This document shows positions 41,741 through 51,235 of a stretch of 64,000 nt of DNA, piece after piece. This DNA comes from Roseibium album (GTDB lineage: Bacteria > Pseudomonadota > Alphaproteobacteria > Rhizobiales > Stappiaceae). Under the pieces are notes generated by a model. It was not told the origin of the DNA. It saw nothing but the letters and a program-made list of their open reading frames with translations, and did no database searches. The stretch spans positions 62,001-126,000 of the forward strand of contig NZ_CXWE01000008.1 in assembly GCF_001404515.1 (NCBI RefSeq), in the 5' to 3' direction. Position 1 is the stretch's first letter, and the number at the start of each line of letters is the position of its first letter. Made by a program: the position numbers and the translations under genes.

Positions 41741-44491
41741 TTACTTCGGACCTGAATTTTTCGGCAGGACGCAGGGCTTTGCCATTTCGTCGATCGGGCC
41801 CGACCCCCGAAAAATGTGACTGACAAGATTGAGCGGCAGGGAAACCACTTCGCCGATTGCCCGGCCCGGCCCGGCATCCCTTACCTTGACATCCGGCTTG
41901 CCAAGTGTCCCGTGGATTTCAAAGGGCGAGACGATCTCGACGAGCTGCTTGCGCTTTGCGCGCGGGGCAAAGGACAGGTCAAGCGCACCGGACCTGAAGT
42001 CGACGCTGCCCGCTCCGACGAGCTGAACGTTCTGTGTTTCGACGATCATTCGCTTTGACGTTGCAGTGCCGTTCTTGAAATGCAGGGGCAGCACGGCGCA
42101 GACGATTTTGGTTGTATGGTCCTGATTGCTTGTCACCAGCCAGGTGAACACATTGAGGCCGGTCAGGTCCAGCAGCCGGTTGGGCAGCGTTCCGCCCCAG
42201 AGAGAGGCCGTCACATTGCCTGAAAGCGATTTGAGAAAGCCGGTCTCGGAGGCCGCGTTGCCCGTGACATCAAAGCTGGCATAGACGGTGCTGGAAACCG
42301 GCGCCTGCATTCCGACTTCGTTCATCAGGCTGCTGAGAGGGAACTTTTCCATACGCCCGTGTGCGCTTGCCGGCCAATTGTCCTTTCCAAGGGTCACGCC
42401 GAAATCACCGGTTACCTTGCCTCCGATAAAGTCGAGCTTGAGACCGGCCAGCTGCAGGTGATCGTTGTCATATCTCAGGTTTCCGGTGAGATTGCCGGCG
42501 TGTTTCTTGCCCGCGACGATTTTCTTCACATTGAGGGCTATATCCGCACGCAAGGTTTCCTCGAACTCCTTGTTCAGTTCGATGCTGTCATCATCTTCCA
42601 CACCGGCCGTTGCGAGTTTGGCAAATTCGGACAGATCGGCCAGATCCGTGAAGTCCATTTCAGTTGAAGAAATCGAACCTGCCAGCATCAGGGCGTTGCT
42701 GTCCTGCTCGGGCTTCAGATCGAGTTCTGTCCTGATTTGCGTAACCCCTGCGCTCAGTTCGCCCGACAGTTTCGCGCCAGCAGGTGACAGGCCGCTGGAA
42801 CCATTGAAACCCAAGGCGGGAAACGATCTGGCCGTTTCGATGCCAAGTGCCTTCAGGATCTTTTCCGGTTGCTTCATTGCAAGTTGCGTGGAGAATTCCA
42901 GATCTTCAAGCACCCGGAACTCCGGAATCGCCATCTCGAATTTCAGTTTCAGAAGATCCGACCCTGTTACTTCTCCGCTCAACTCATCGAGGCCGAATGC
43001 TCCCGATGCCTCGTTCAGCGAAACCGTGCCCTTGACTTGGCCGAGCTCCGGTGCATCTTCCGCCGGACGATTGAGCAGCAATGCCGCCGGGAAGCGATAG
43101 GAACCGGAAAGGCTCACACCTGCAAAGGCGAGTATGTCTTCAACCTCACCTTTCATTTCGAGATAAGGCGCGTTCTTCGGACCATCCAGTATCGTAATGT
43201 CCTTGAGACCAACCCTGTCATCCGCACCCTTGATCACCCGCCCGACGGTGATCGGCCCGATTTCATCGAACTCCAATAGAACGGCATCTGTGGTGATATG
43301 GGCCTGATCCACTGCCAGTGCATCAAGCGGCCCGCTCACGCGCCCGGATATTTCTTTCAAGTTGACCGCGAATGCACTTTCAGGTGCCTTCTCCGGCGGC
43401 GCCAGTCTTGTATCGAAACGCACGTCGAATATAGATCCCTGGAAAATGTCATCTACCTTTCCAGCGATCGTGACGGCATCTCCATTGTCACCCTCGAAAT
43501 CAAGCTTGAGTTCGTCTATGTCCAGGCTGTTCACCGGACCGGACGAAGACCATGTCAGCGTGGCTTTGCCATCCACCGCGCTTTCCAGGCCCAACGAGGC
43601 CAGCAACGCGGCGATCGATGGCGAATTTGACGTAAGGTTGCCCTTGATCCGTGCTATTTTTTCTGACGTATCGACGGTCCCGTTCAAACCCGTTTCCAGT
43701 CCGGGAAACGCGATCGTGAGCTCAAACGGACCTGATTTTTCTTCCAGCGCCCTCGCCGACGCGGGAACCGTCCCCGTTGCAGTGAGCGGCGTGCCATTCA
43801 CTGCGGCGTCAATTTGAGCGTCCGTCGATTGAGCCCCCTCCGGCGTCTCGAGTTTCAGGGACTTGATCTGAAAGGTTTCGTTCCAGCCGTCGGCTTCATC
43901 CACAAAACGGAACAGCACGTCCGTCAGTTCAAGATTGTCGAATATGGCGCTGTTGATGAGTGTCGACGGCAATTCGAACGCCGAAGTGGTTTGCTCGGTG
44001 CTGCCAGACCCGTCGGCGTGATACTCGATCTCCGCTCCACTCATGCGGAAATTTCGAATTCCCGATGCGTTACCTCGCAGCAGGCTATAGGGTGCATCGA
44101 ATTCGACGGTTTCAAAGACCCGCGCCTTTGCGCTGCCGCCACCTGATGACCGCTCGATATAGGAATCCTCGATACGCACTCCCAGTCGCAGACCGGGCGT
44201 CAGAACGACCGGGCCTCGAACCTCAACCGGCCGGCCGAAGATACGGGTCAGCATCTCGCCTGCCTGTTCCTGACGGACAGGAGAATAAAGTTCGAGTGTG
44301 GCCACACAATATGCAACCGCGAATGCCGCTACCAAAAGCGCACCTGAGCCGAACGCCAGGACGCGAAACAGCCTGGCAATTCGTCCTGATGGATTTTCAG
44401 CCGCGTCGCTCAAGCTGCCAGCCTTCAATATGTGCCCGAGGAAAGCCCTCGATGCCCACTCTAAACCTGTTTTGGTAAAGTTTGGCGCCAA
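41741..44491 (-). CDS. AsmA-like envelope protein
   Basis: This 916-residue protein has a basic cytosolic lead, one membrane helix at about 45-68 (LAFGSGALLVAAFAVAYC), and a long periplasmic beta-rich region. Its last 150 residues are the AsmA C-terminal signature: NVFTWLVTSNQ, CAVLPLHFKNGTATSK, GAGSVDFRSGALDLSFAPRA and IHGTLGKPDVKV. AsmA-family proteins act in envelope lipid transport or outer-membrane upkeep. The start is a TTG without a clear Shine-Dalgarno, so the N-terminus could begin some 20-30 residues later. It is a single gene. Confidence 0.85.
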   Translation of the reverse strand: MAPNFTKTGLEWASRAFLGHILKAGSLSDAAENPSGRIARLFRVLAFGSGALLVAAFAVAYCVATLELYSPVRQEQAGEMLTRIFGRPVEVRGPVVLTPGLRLGVRIEDSYIERSSGGGSAKARVFETVEFDAPYSLLRGNASGIRNFRMSGAEIEYHADGSGSTEQTTSAFELPSTLINSAIFDNLELTDVLFRFVDEADGWNETFQIKSLKLETPEGAQSTDAQIDAAVNGTPLTATGTVPASARALEEKSGPFELTIAFPGLETGLNGTVDTSEKIARIKGNLTSNSPSIAALLASLGLESAVDGKATLTWSSSGPVNSLDIDELKLDFEGDNGDAVTIAGKVDDIFQGSIFDVRFDTRLAPPEKAPESAFAVNLKEISGRVSGPLDALAVDQAHITTDAVLLEFDEIGPITVGRVIKGADDRVGLKDITILDGPKNAPYLEMKGEVEDILAFAGVSLSGSYRFPAALLLNRPAEDAPELGQVKGTVSLNEASGAFGLDELSGEVTGSDLLKLKFEMAIPEFRVLEDLEFSTQLAMKQPEKILKALGIETARSFPALGFNGSSGLSPAGAKLSGELSAGVTQIRTELDLKPEQDSNALMLAGSISSTEMDFTDLADLSEFAKLATAGVEDDDSIELNKEFEETLRADIALNVKKIVAGKKHAGNLTGNLRYDNDHLQLAGLKLDFIGGKVTGDFGVTLGKDNWPASAHGRMEKFPLSSLMNEVGMQAPVSSTVYASFDVTGNAASETGFLKSLSGNVTASLWGGTLPNRLLDLTGLNVFTWLVTSNQDHTTKIVCAVLPLHFKNGTATSKRMIVETQNVQLVGAGSVDFRSGALDLSFAPRAKRKQLVEIVSPFEIHGTLGKPDVKVRDAGPGRAIGEVVSLPLNLVSHIFRGSGPIDEMAKPCVLPKNSGPK

Positions 44492-44578
44492 ATAAATCTG
44501 ACCGGGTTCACAAAGCCCGGTCCTGGGGTCACGTTTTGGCAGGTGTGACGCTCCAAACGGCTGGCCTCTCCCAAATCA

Positions 44579-44613
44579 ACAAAAAACGCCACCTTGACCA
44601 AGGCGGCGTTTTT
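44579..44613 (-). terminator. Terminator of the first VPLPA-CTERM gene
   Basis: Stem AACGCC/GGCGTT plus inner CCTT/AAGG, loop GACC. Runs of A and T on both sides could make it work in both directions. It lies about 55 bases after the stop on the minus strand. Confidence 0.8.
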
Positions 44614-44668
44614 CAACTCGTGATGTTGTTTCGATGCTCGGGCGCTGTCGCAGAACGCCCGGACGCAA

Positions 44669-45253
44669 TCAGGCTTTTTTCCGGTTCCTGAAAAATGCCA
44701 GGCCGGCAAGTCCACCGAGCAGAAGCACTCCGCCGGCCGGGATCGGAACGGCCGTGGCCTGTACATCCCAATGTGCGGATTCCTTGGTGGAAAGAGACGA
44801 TCCGGCAATAGGATCGACGAGAAAGCTCACTACGCCGCTCAACGTGCCCAGATCAATAGTCAATCCGGTCATGCCAAGGATGTAGGTCGTGGTGCCCACG
44901 ACGAGTTCGCCATCAAAGACGCTCGTTGTCGGTTGCCAGTTGAAGACGACATTGTAAGCGGAGCTGCCGAAGTCCATCGTCCAGCCGTCTCTCCATTTGT
45001 TGCCGCCACCACCATTGTGGGTGACGCCGCCATAAAGAGCCAGATCACCCGTCAGTTCCAGAACCGGGCTACCGACAGCATTGCTGAAATCACCGAACGA
45101 CTGGCCCGGGCTTGCGGCAGGAGCGCCAGGGTTCACACCCGGACCACCAGCTTCATGGGCAACACCGGACACCGGCACTGCCGCTGCTTCTTGTACTGCA
45201 AGCGGGGCCGTCATTGCGATGACGCCCGCCAAAACTACACCGTGAAGTCGCAT
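44669..45253 (-). CDS. VPLPA-CTERM-type sorted surface protein
   Basis: This 194-residue protein has a signal peptide (cleavage after EAAA at about residue 25), a Gly/Asn-rich beta domain, and a C-terminal sorting tag: VPIPAGG, then the helix VLLLGGLAGLAFF and the basic end RNRKKA. Such tags are cut by an exosortase, which is not in this window. The central part (RDGWTMDFGSSAYNVVFNWQ and VSFLVDPIAGSS) matches the next gene, so the two are paralogues. GGAG precedes the inner ATG used. Confidence 0.82.
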   Translation of the reverse strand: MRLHGVVLAGVIAMTAPLAVQEAAAVPVSGVAHEAGGPGVNPGAPAASPGQSFGDFSNAVGSPVLELTGDLALYGGVTHNGGGGNKWRDGWTMDFGSSAYNVVFNWQPTTSVFDGELVVGTTTYILGMTGLTIDLGTLSGVVSFLVDPIAGSSLSTKESAHWDVQATAVPIPAGGVLLLGGLAGLAFFRNRKKA

Positions 45254-45587
45254 GCTCCACTCCCTGTCTTGCATTGTCTCAAATCATCCGGCCTGTGCTC
45301 TCGAGGGCATTTGGGGCCGGATCTCTCAGGGAAAGCATCTATAGCGTTGCTCGGTGGGAGACAATCGAAATCACTCTGATTCAAAAGAGATTTTTAAAAC
45401 TTCGTTAACGACGCCAGAAAGGCTTACGTAGCGGAATTCCGATGTTCTGCACAGGATCGCCGAAAGTTGCCCGGCCATCAGCGAGGCATCCGCACAAAAC
45501 GAAAACGCCGCCCGTTCGGGCGGCGTCTGCGGTTTTTTGCATTTCGCATTGGCGAAATCTGCTGTCAGGCAGCTTACATGAACGCAA
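45254..45587. other. Intergenic region between the two VPLPA-CTERM genes
   Basis: It holds the terminator of the upstream paralogue (listed separately) and presumably the promoter of the downstream one in the AT-richer part near 45360-45420. No gene is seen. Confidence 0.5.
45497..45526 (-). terminator. Terminator of the second VPLPA-CTERM gene
   Basis: On the minus strand, ACGCCGCC-CGAACG-GGCGGCGT is followed by TTTCGTTTT. It lies about 60 bases after the stop. Confidence 0.82.
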
Positions 45588-46187
45588 TCAGGCGTTCTTG
45601 CGGCGCCGGACCATAGCCAGCCCTGCCAGGCCGGTCAAAAGCAATACGCCACCCGCCGGAAGCGGAACAACCGTTGCATGAAGATCCCAGTGCATGTCTT
45701 CCGTCGGCTTGACCGATCCGAAAATCGGGTCGACGACGAAAGTCACCAGTCCGGTCACGGACCCCAGGGACAAAATGGTGCCGCTGACACCGGAGAACGC
45801 AGTGGCGACACCGTTGACGATGATCCTGCCGTCAACAACCTTCGGCGTCTCTTTTTCGTCGTGCTGCCAGTTGAACACGAGATCGTAGACACCAGAGCCA
45901 AAGTCCATTGACCAGCCGTCGACGAAATTCGTCGGGCTGCTGTGTCTGACGCCACCATAGATGCTGGTGTCGCCAATCACGTTGAACAGCGGATCGGCAG
46001 TTGTCGTGCTGAAATCGGAAATGGTGATACCGGAGCTGGCTGCTGGAGCCGTGCTGATGGTACCCGCACCGCCACCTTCGTGAATGACGCCCGATACATT
46101 GTTGAATACTGCTGCCTGGGCAGATATGCCAGCGAACATCGCGGCACCGGCGACAGCGCCGGCAATTGTCAGCTTGTGAAGCTTCAT
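45588..46187 (-). CDS. VPLPA-CTERM-type sorted surface protein, paralogue
   Basis: This 199-residue protein has a signal peptide (cleavage after AQA at about residue 25) and the C-terminal tag VVPLPAGG, the helix VLLLTGLAGLAMV and the basic RRRKNA. The middle (VDGWSMDFGSGVYDLVFNWQ, VTFVVDPIFGS, MHWDLHATVVP) aligns with the neighbouring protein. The domain has no name I can give. AGGTTAGGG lies just before the ATG. The two genes are in line but separated by a terminator, so each is probably expressed on its own. Confidence 0.85.
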   Translation of the reverse strand: MKLHKLTIAGAVAGAAMFAGISAQAAVFNNVSGVIHEGGGAGTISTAPAASSGITISDFSTTTADPLFNVIGDTSIYGGVRHSSPTNFVDGWSMDFGSGVYDLVFNWQHDEKETPKVVDGRIIVNGVATAFSGVSGTILSLGSVTGLVTFVVDPIFGSVKPTEDMHWDLHATVVPLPAGGVLLLTGLAGLAMVRRRKNA

Positions 46188-46578
46188 AAACCCTAACCTC
46201 CAAATGACTTTTTGGTCACGATGACTTAAAGCAAATCGCTCTAGTGAATCGTATTAACCCCTGTTGCGCGAGGTTGCATCAATGATTGCAAAATCCCTCT
46301 TACGCTGCGGCACGTTACCATGACGCGTATCAAGACGAAACAGATTATTAACTTTTTGTTAGTTTTTACATTGAAACAACATGCAGTATCGCCAGGTCCG
46401 TCGAGAAGCATTTTTATTGTTAATTTTCAATGATTTATCAATCAAAAGCACAAAACGACCGGCAAAGGCGCCAACGCCCACTGGTTGAAAACGCCAGAAA
46501 TTGCAAGCACTCATCCAGATCGTCTTCAAGAATCGTCCATCGCGGCGATCCTGGAAACTTTACAGGGATTTTCGGGAT
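46188..46578. other. AT-rich control region upstream of the VPLPA-CTERM gene
   Basis: No gene is supported. Poly-T and TTGTTA-type segments at 46345-46425 suggest promoter or regulator sites. The plus-strand frames here run through the tRNA and are false. Confidence 0.5.
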
Positions 46579-46655
46579 TGGCGCACCGGGGAGGATTCGA
46601 ACCCCCGACCCCCAGATTCGTAGTCTGGTGCTCTATCCAGCTGAGCTACCGGTGC
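46579..46655 (-). tRNA. tRNA-Arg (anticodon ACG)
   Basis: On the minus strand the acceptor stem GCACCGG pairs with CCGGTGC. The D arm GCTC/GAGC, anticodon stem CCAGA/TCTGG with loop CTACGAA, and T arm GGGGG-TTCGAAT-CCTCC are all intact. The anticodon is ACG. The discriminator base is G, followed by an encoded CCA at 46579-46581. Confidence 0.97.
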
Positions 46656-46885
46656 TTATGGGTGCGAAGATCGGGTTATCCTGATGATTAATCACCGGAA
46701 GCCCGCCTTGGCTCTGCGGGGCGCTGTGTGCCCCGGACAGGGCGCTTACGTACTGCGGTCCGGCAGGGATTGCAAGGGACTTGCGGAACTTTTTTTCGGT
46801 GAATTGTCACACGAGCCGCAAAGCCGCAGAAATCCTCGTGACTTATTCGTTTCTGCCTTGGCACCCTGTGCAAAACAATGCCTTT

Positions 46886-48358
46886 TCAGGACGAGCGGTC
46901 CGGCACCTTGAGGCGGAAGCACGCCCCGGGCTTGCTTTCGTCCAGGTGTATGCTGCCGCCATGGGCTTTCAGGAGTTCGGCGACAATCGCAAGACCAAGA
47001 CCGACACCGCCTTTCTTGGACCCGCTGTGAAAGGCCTTGAACAACGCCTTTCTGATATTGCCGGGGATCCCGGGACCGGTGTCGGAAATCATGACATGAA
47101 CGCAATCGCCCTCGCGCATCGCATCCATGGAAATCCGGCGCACCAGCGTCTCGTCCTTTTCGGCTTCGAGCGCCTGAAGGGCATTGCGGACGAGATTGAG
47201 CAGGACCCGAAAGATCTGTTCAGGATCGGCATCAATCTCGATGTGGTCCGGAACCTTGTTTTCGAAAGCCACCGTCTCGTGATCGACAAGTCCAAGTACA
47301 TCGGCAACATCGTCGCCGACCCGCTGGAGCGCCAGCAGGCGCCGCTGAGGCGGGCGCTCCTGGGCCTTGCCATAGGACATCACCGCCTGGGTGTAGCCGA
47401 CAGCCCTGTCGAGCGTTGCCAGGATCTTCGGTGCAAGACGGCTGACCGTCGGATCGGGGACATGTTCCAGACGTTCAAGAAACAGTTGCGCGGACGCCAG
47501 CAGGTTTCTCAAATCGTGGTTGATCTTGGAGACCGCGAGACCAAGATCGGCAAGTCGCTGTTTCTGATGCAATGCGCGCGACAGGGCTTCTTCCATGGCT
47601 GCCAGCCGGATTTCCGCATCCCCCAATTCATCCTGGCGGCCCGACACCGTGACAATACGGGAGGTATCCTCGGGATTTTCCGCAAATCGCTCCATGGAAC
47701 GGGTCAGGCGGCGCAGCGGCCTTATGAAAAGGGCGCGCAAGGTAATATAGACAAGCCCCGCGGTGATGACCGAGATGAACAGAGACAGGGCAAGAATGCG
47801 CCCGGAGAAGGCCAGCATGTCCTGCTGCAGGAGTTCGACCGGCAACACGACATCGACACGCTCCGTGTGGCCCATCTGGCCGACACCGACCACACGCATC
47901 ACGCCGTCGCCCCGGTAGGTCAGAATTTGAAAACTGCCGATGATCGACGACCAGGCGCTCACATTGGCCATGTCGACGACGAAATCAACCTCGCCCGGTA
48001 CATCGTTCATCGCGATCAGGCTTCGCCGGGAACCCTGATCAAGCGAAATGGCCACAGCCCCTGTCGTCTGCAACAATTCTTCCTGAAGGCGCGGGGCGAT
48101 CGTGCTGGTTTCCGCCAGCACCGACGCGGCCACGCCGGCTGTCGTCAGGCGATCCATGAGCCAGGTGTTGCGGTAGTTGGCGATGGACGGAACGTAGATG
48201 AAGACTTCCGACAGCATGACGAACAACACGGTCAGCAGCAGGAGTTTTCCCGACAGGCCGCCGAGCCGGTGCCGGTCAAACCGATCGCCCGGTCCGGATT
48301 GTCCGCCCGTATCGTCTGTCGGGACTGCGGCGCCTTCCGGCGCGCCCTCATGCTTCAT
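46886..48358 (-). CDS. Membrane sensor histidine kinase (orphan)
   Basis: This 490-residue kinase has a first helix at about 38-58 (GKLLLLTVLFVMLSEVFIYV), a periplasmic sensor of about 130 residues, a second helix near 190-212, then a HAMP-like linker. The phospho-accepting H-box is SKINHDLRNLL, the N-box NLVRNALQALE, and the ATP lid has DTGPGIP and GVGLGLAIV. The TTG at 48373 gives five more residues; the ATG is preferred. No response regulator is nearby. It follows the disulfide oxidoreductase by 51 bases on the same strand. Confidence 0.88.
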   Translation of the reverse strand: MKHEGAPEGAAVPTDDTGGQSGPGDRFDRHRLGGLSGKLLLLTVLFVMLSEVFIYVPSIANYRNTWLMDRLTTAGVAASVLAETSTIAPRLQEELLQTTGAVAISLDQGSRRSLIAMNDVPGEVDFVVDMANVSAWSSIIGSFQILTYRGDGVMRVVGVGQMGHTERVDVVLPVELLQQDMLAFSGRILALSLFISVITAGLVYITLRALFIRPLRRLTRSMERFAENPEDTSRIVTVSGRQDELGDAEIRLAAMEEALSRALHQKQRLADLGLAVSKINHDLRNLLASAQLFLERLEHVPDPTVSRLAPKILATLDRAVGYTQAVMSYGKAQERPPQRRLLALQRVGDDVADVLGLVDHETVAFENKVPDHIEIDADPEQIFRVLLNLVRNALQALEAEKDETLVRRISMDAMREGDCVHVMISDTGPGIPGNIRKALFKAFHSGSKKGGVGLGLAIVAELLKAHGGSIHLDESKPGACFRLKVPDRSS

Positions 48359-48409
48359 GTCCAATCGTCCCAAATGCCAACCGTGCCGCGCAGCACCAAT
48401 TGCAATATC

Positions 48410-49852
48410 TTATCCAAACTTGCGCAACATACCGATAACCCGTCGCAACCAAACATTCTTTGGCGCTTCCGCATAGTACGAAATTGCCGCACGTCGCACC
48501 AGTTCCCCGAGCGTCGGATAAGGGGCGATGAAACCCGCGAGGTCCTTCATGGTCATTTTTTTCGAAAGAGCCAGGGAGAGAAGATTGATGATCTCGCCCG
48601 CCTGGGCCCCGACAATGTCGGCACCGAGCAAGCGTCCGCGCGGCCCGGCGATCAGTTTCAGCCGCCCTGCGGTAAGACCTTCCGCCTGGGCCCTGTCATT
48701 GCCGAGATAGGTTGACGTCAGAACCTTGACCCTGGCCCCGTATTCGGCCCGGGCCTCGGCCTCCGACATCCCCACATGCGCAAGCTCGGGAGATGTAAAG
48801 GTAACCCAGGGAACAATCGTGTCGTCCATTGCGATCGGCATGCGGAAGAGGATGGACCGGATGATCAGCCCGGCCTGGTATCCGGCAACATGGGTGAACT
48901 GCAGCCCGCCGGCGACATCGCCGATCGCATAGACCTTGCGGTTTGTGGTGCGCAGTCCCTTGTCGACCCTGATCCCCTTGCGATCGTAGTCGATCCCGGC
49001 AGCGTCAAGTCCCAAGCCGTCGACATTGGGCGCCCTGCCGGTCGCGACAAGCAAATGGCTGGCAACCAGTTCAACAACCGCCCCGTCCGAGGTTCTTGCC
49101 GAGATCGCTGTGCCCTCGTCTGTTTTCGCGACTTTTTCTACCGCGGTCTCTTCGAGGATTTCGATCCCTTCGTTCCTGAGCGTTTCCAGAACGACAGCAC
49201 CAAGTTCCTGATCATCCTTTCCAAGTGCCCTTGCAGCTTCGAATACCGTCACCCTGGCGCCCAGGCGGCGATGAGCCTGGGCCATTTCCAGCCCGATCGG
49301 TCCCGCGCCTATGATCGCCAGATGCTCGGGAACCTCGCGCAGTTCAAACAGCGTCTCGTTGGTGAGATAGGGAACGTCATCGAGACCCGGTACAGGAGGG
49401 ATGAAGGCCGTCGACCCGGTGGCGACGACAAACCTGCGCGCCCTGATTTCCGTGTCACCGACCAAAACGGTGTCGGCTCCGGTAAACCTGGCAGGCTCTC
49501 TCAGAACCGTCACCCCTAGGTCTTCGAAGCGTTCCTGCGAATCATGCGGTTCGATCGCCGCAATGACGCTGCGCACATGATCATTCGCCTTGGCGAAGTC
49601 TATGTCCTGACCGCTGGAATGAATTCCGAACATGGCGTTTCGGCGGACGCCTGAAGCAGCCTTCGCGGCTGCAAGCAGGGATTTGGACGGCACACAGCCA
49701 TAATTGAGGCAATCGCCTCCCATCAGGCCCTTTTCCACCAGAACCACATCAACCCCGAATGCCGCGGCGGCGGCGGACACGGAAAGACCCCCGGAACCGG
49801 CACCGATCACACAAATATCCGGGGTCAGCAGTTCCGTCATGGAGGGTTCCAT
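48410..49852 (-). CDS. Mercuric reductase-like FAD-disulfide oxidoreductase
   Basis: This 480-residue flavoprotein of the lipoamide/mercuric reductase class has an FAD site GAGSGG (about 17-22), a redox-active disulfide C48/C53 in GGDCLNYGCVPSK, an NAD site in IIGAGPIGLEMAQ and FAD site two in YAIGDVAGG. The vicinal cysteine pair of true MerA at the C-terminus is absent, and no mer genes are nearby. Such enzymes are often beside or fused to TVP38-family membrane proteins, as here (43 bases). The natural substrate is not known. Confidence 0.87.
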   Translation of the reverse strand: MEPSMTELLTPDICVIGAGSGGLSVSAAAAAFGVDVVLVEKGLMGGDCLNYGCVPSKSLLAAAKAASGVRRNAMFGIHSSGQDIDFAKANDHVRSVIAAIEPHDSQERFEDLGVTVLREPARFTGADTVLVGDTEIRARRFVVATGSTAFIPPVPGLDDVPYLTNETLFELREVPEHLAIIGAGPIGLEMAQAHRRLGARVTVFEAARALGKDDQELGAVVLETLRNEGIEILEETAVEKVAKTDEGTAISARTSDGAVVELVASHLLVATGRAPNVDGLGLDAAGIDYDRKGIRVDKGLRTTNRKVYAIGDVAGGLQFTHVAGYQAGLIIRSILFRMPIAMDDTIVPWVTFTSPELAHVGMSEAEARAEYGARVKVLTSTYLGNDRAQAEGLTAGRLKLIAGPRGRLLGADIVGAQAGEIINLLSLALSKKMTMKDLAGFIAPYPTLGELVRRAAISYYAEAPKNVWLRRVIGMLRKFG

Positions 49853-49895
49853 TTCAATTAGGTGAACATTGTTGGATCGAGTTTAGAGGATGACG

Positions 49896-50717
49896 TCAGC
49901 GCGCACGGACTTTTTTCAGAACCACCGGGATCAGACTGGCGATCCCGAGAGCAAAAAATGCCGCCAGAAGCTGGGGTGTCACGAGGGCGGACACATCGAC
50001 CTGGCAAGTACCTGCAGCTGCGCATCCGGGGCTGGCCGCCTCCTGGGCTTCGATAACGCTGTCGAGACCCGAGCCGATGAAGGCAAAGGCAAACGTCCCG
50101 GGAATAATGCCGATGAATGTTGCCAGAGCATATGTCGGCAGGCGCATCTGGAAGATGGCAGGTGCGATGTTGACGAGCCAGAAGGGAAAGACGGGGGTCA
50201 GGCGCAGAAACAGAAGGTAGCTGAAACCTTCCCGGCGGAATCCTTCGGCAAGGCGCGACAGAAACGGACCGGCCCGGCGGGTCAGGACTTCCCCGAAAGA
50301 GGACCTGGCAACGATAAAGACAGCGCAGGCACCGAGCGTTGCGCCGATCACGGTGACAAAGCCTCCGGCGATCCACCCGAACAGGAAGCCACCTGCAATT
50401 GTCAGCAGCGACGCTCCGGGAAAGGAAAGAGCAACACAAACAACATAGGCGACCAGATACACCAGTGAGGCAAGGACGAAATTCTGCTGAACAAATCCGA
50501 CCAGATCCTGCCGCTGCATGATGAGGTTGGAAAGCGTGAGCTGCTGGTGCAACCCCTGTGAAAAGGCAGCGATCATCAGCAGAAGCAATACGGCCAGCGG
50601 AAGCCACTTTTTGATCCTGCCGTACACAGACGCCTTCAACGGAGTTTCGACTACCGGCTCTGTTTCCTTCGGCCCAGTCATGGTGTCTGCCTTATCCCCC
50701 AGCATGTCCATTCCCAT
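49896..50717 (-). CDS. TVP38/TMEM64 family membrane protein
   Basis: This 273-residue VTT-domain protein has five or six hydrophobic segments between about 38 and 265. The VTT core is GASLLTIAGGFLFGWIAGG, then RLTPVFPFWLVNIAPAIFQM, and IGIIPGTFAF near residue 205. Members of this family act in membrane lipid handling. A Cys pair (PGCAAAGTCQ) lies in the last loop, which is interesting beside a disulfide enzyme. It is the first gene of a three-gene minus-strand set with the oxidoreductase and kinase. Confidence 0.86.
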   Translation of the reverse strand: MGMDMLGDKADTMTGPKETEPVVETPLKASVYGRIKKWLPLAVLLLLMIAAFSQGLHQQLTLSNLIMQRQDLVGFVQQNFVLASLVYLVAYVVCVALSFPGASLLTIAGGFLFGWIAGGFVTVIGATLGACAVFIVARSSFGEVLTRRAGPFLSRLAEGFRREGFSYLLFLRLTPVFPFWLVNIAPAIFQMRLPTYALATFIGIIPGTFAFAFIGSGLDSVIEAQEAASPGCAAAGTCQVDVSALVTPQLLAAFFALGIASLIPVVLKKVRAR

Positions 50718-50885
50718 CAGCTTGTCTTTCCAGGGCGGTTCTTGTTGCCGCCAAGGTGTTCTTTAAGCCAGATGTACCTTATAGCTGGTAAAAAGAAGCG
50801 TCTTTCACCGATAAGTGACGCCAAGGTGTTGCCAATTCACCTGTGCGTGAACTGCATTTCGTTCCGAGATTCTTGCAGCGCAACG

Positions 50886-50913
50886 TTGACTTGGAGCTGC
50901 GCGGCGCTTATAA
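50886..50913 (+). promoter_or_regulatory. Probable promoter of rpmH-rnpA-yidC
   Basis: The -35 is TTGACT (50886-50891) and the -10 TTATAA (50908-50913), with a 16-base spacer, about 130 bases before rpmH. Confidence 0.55.
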
Positions 50914-51042
50914 GCGCGCTCGATCGGGACATGCATTCGGACCCAAGGCTGTTTTGAGCCGCGCGCTTCCAGCGCTTCGAGTGCTTTCTCCAAAGAATTT
51001 AAATGAACAAGGGCCGCGCTCAAAACCGCGCGGGGAAGAACA

Positions 51043-51177
51043 ATGAAGCGTACGTATCAACCGAGCCGTCTTGTCCGCAAGCGCCGCCACGGATTCCGCG
51101 CACGTATGGCAACCAAAAACGGTCGTCAGGTGCTTGCTCGCCGGCGTGCAAAGGGCCGTAAGAGCCTCAGCGCCTGA
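51043..51177 (+). CDS. rpmH: 50S ribosomal protein L34
   Basis: This 44-residue protein is very basic and carries the L34 core MKRTYQPSRLVRKRRHGFRA, MATKNGRQVLARRRAKGR and KSLSA. GGGGAAG precedes the ATG. It is the first gene of the conserved rpmH-rnpA-yidC order. Its length is normal for alphaproteobacteria. Confidence 0.97.
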   Translation: MKRTYQPSRLVRKRRHGFRARMATKNGRQVLARRRAKGRKSLSA

Positions 51178-51235
51178 TCGGCAACCCGCGCGCAGTGCGT
51201 CGGTTGGCGGCGTCTGCCAACACCAATCTGGCGCC

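Noticed and set aside
46430..46691. Plus-strand frames across the tRNA gene
   Set aside because: They only read through the tRNA-Arg on the opposite strand.
48410..49852. True mercuric reductase
   Set aside because: The C-terminal vicinal cysteines and any mer genes are missing.
50718..51042. Replication origin near rpmH
   Set aside because: No cluster of DnaA boxes and no dnaA or dnaN; in this class the origin is usually elsewhere.
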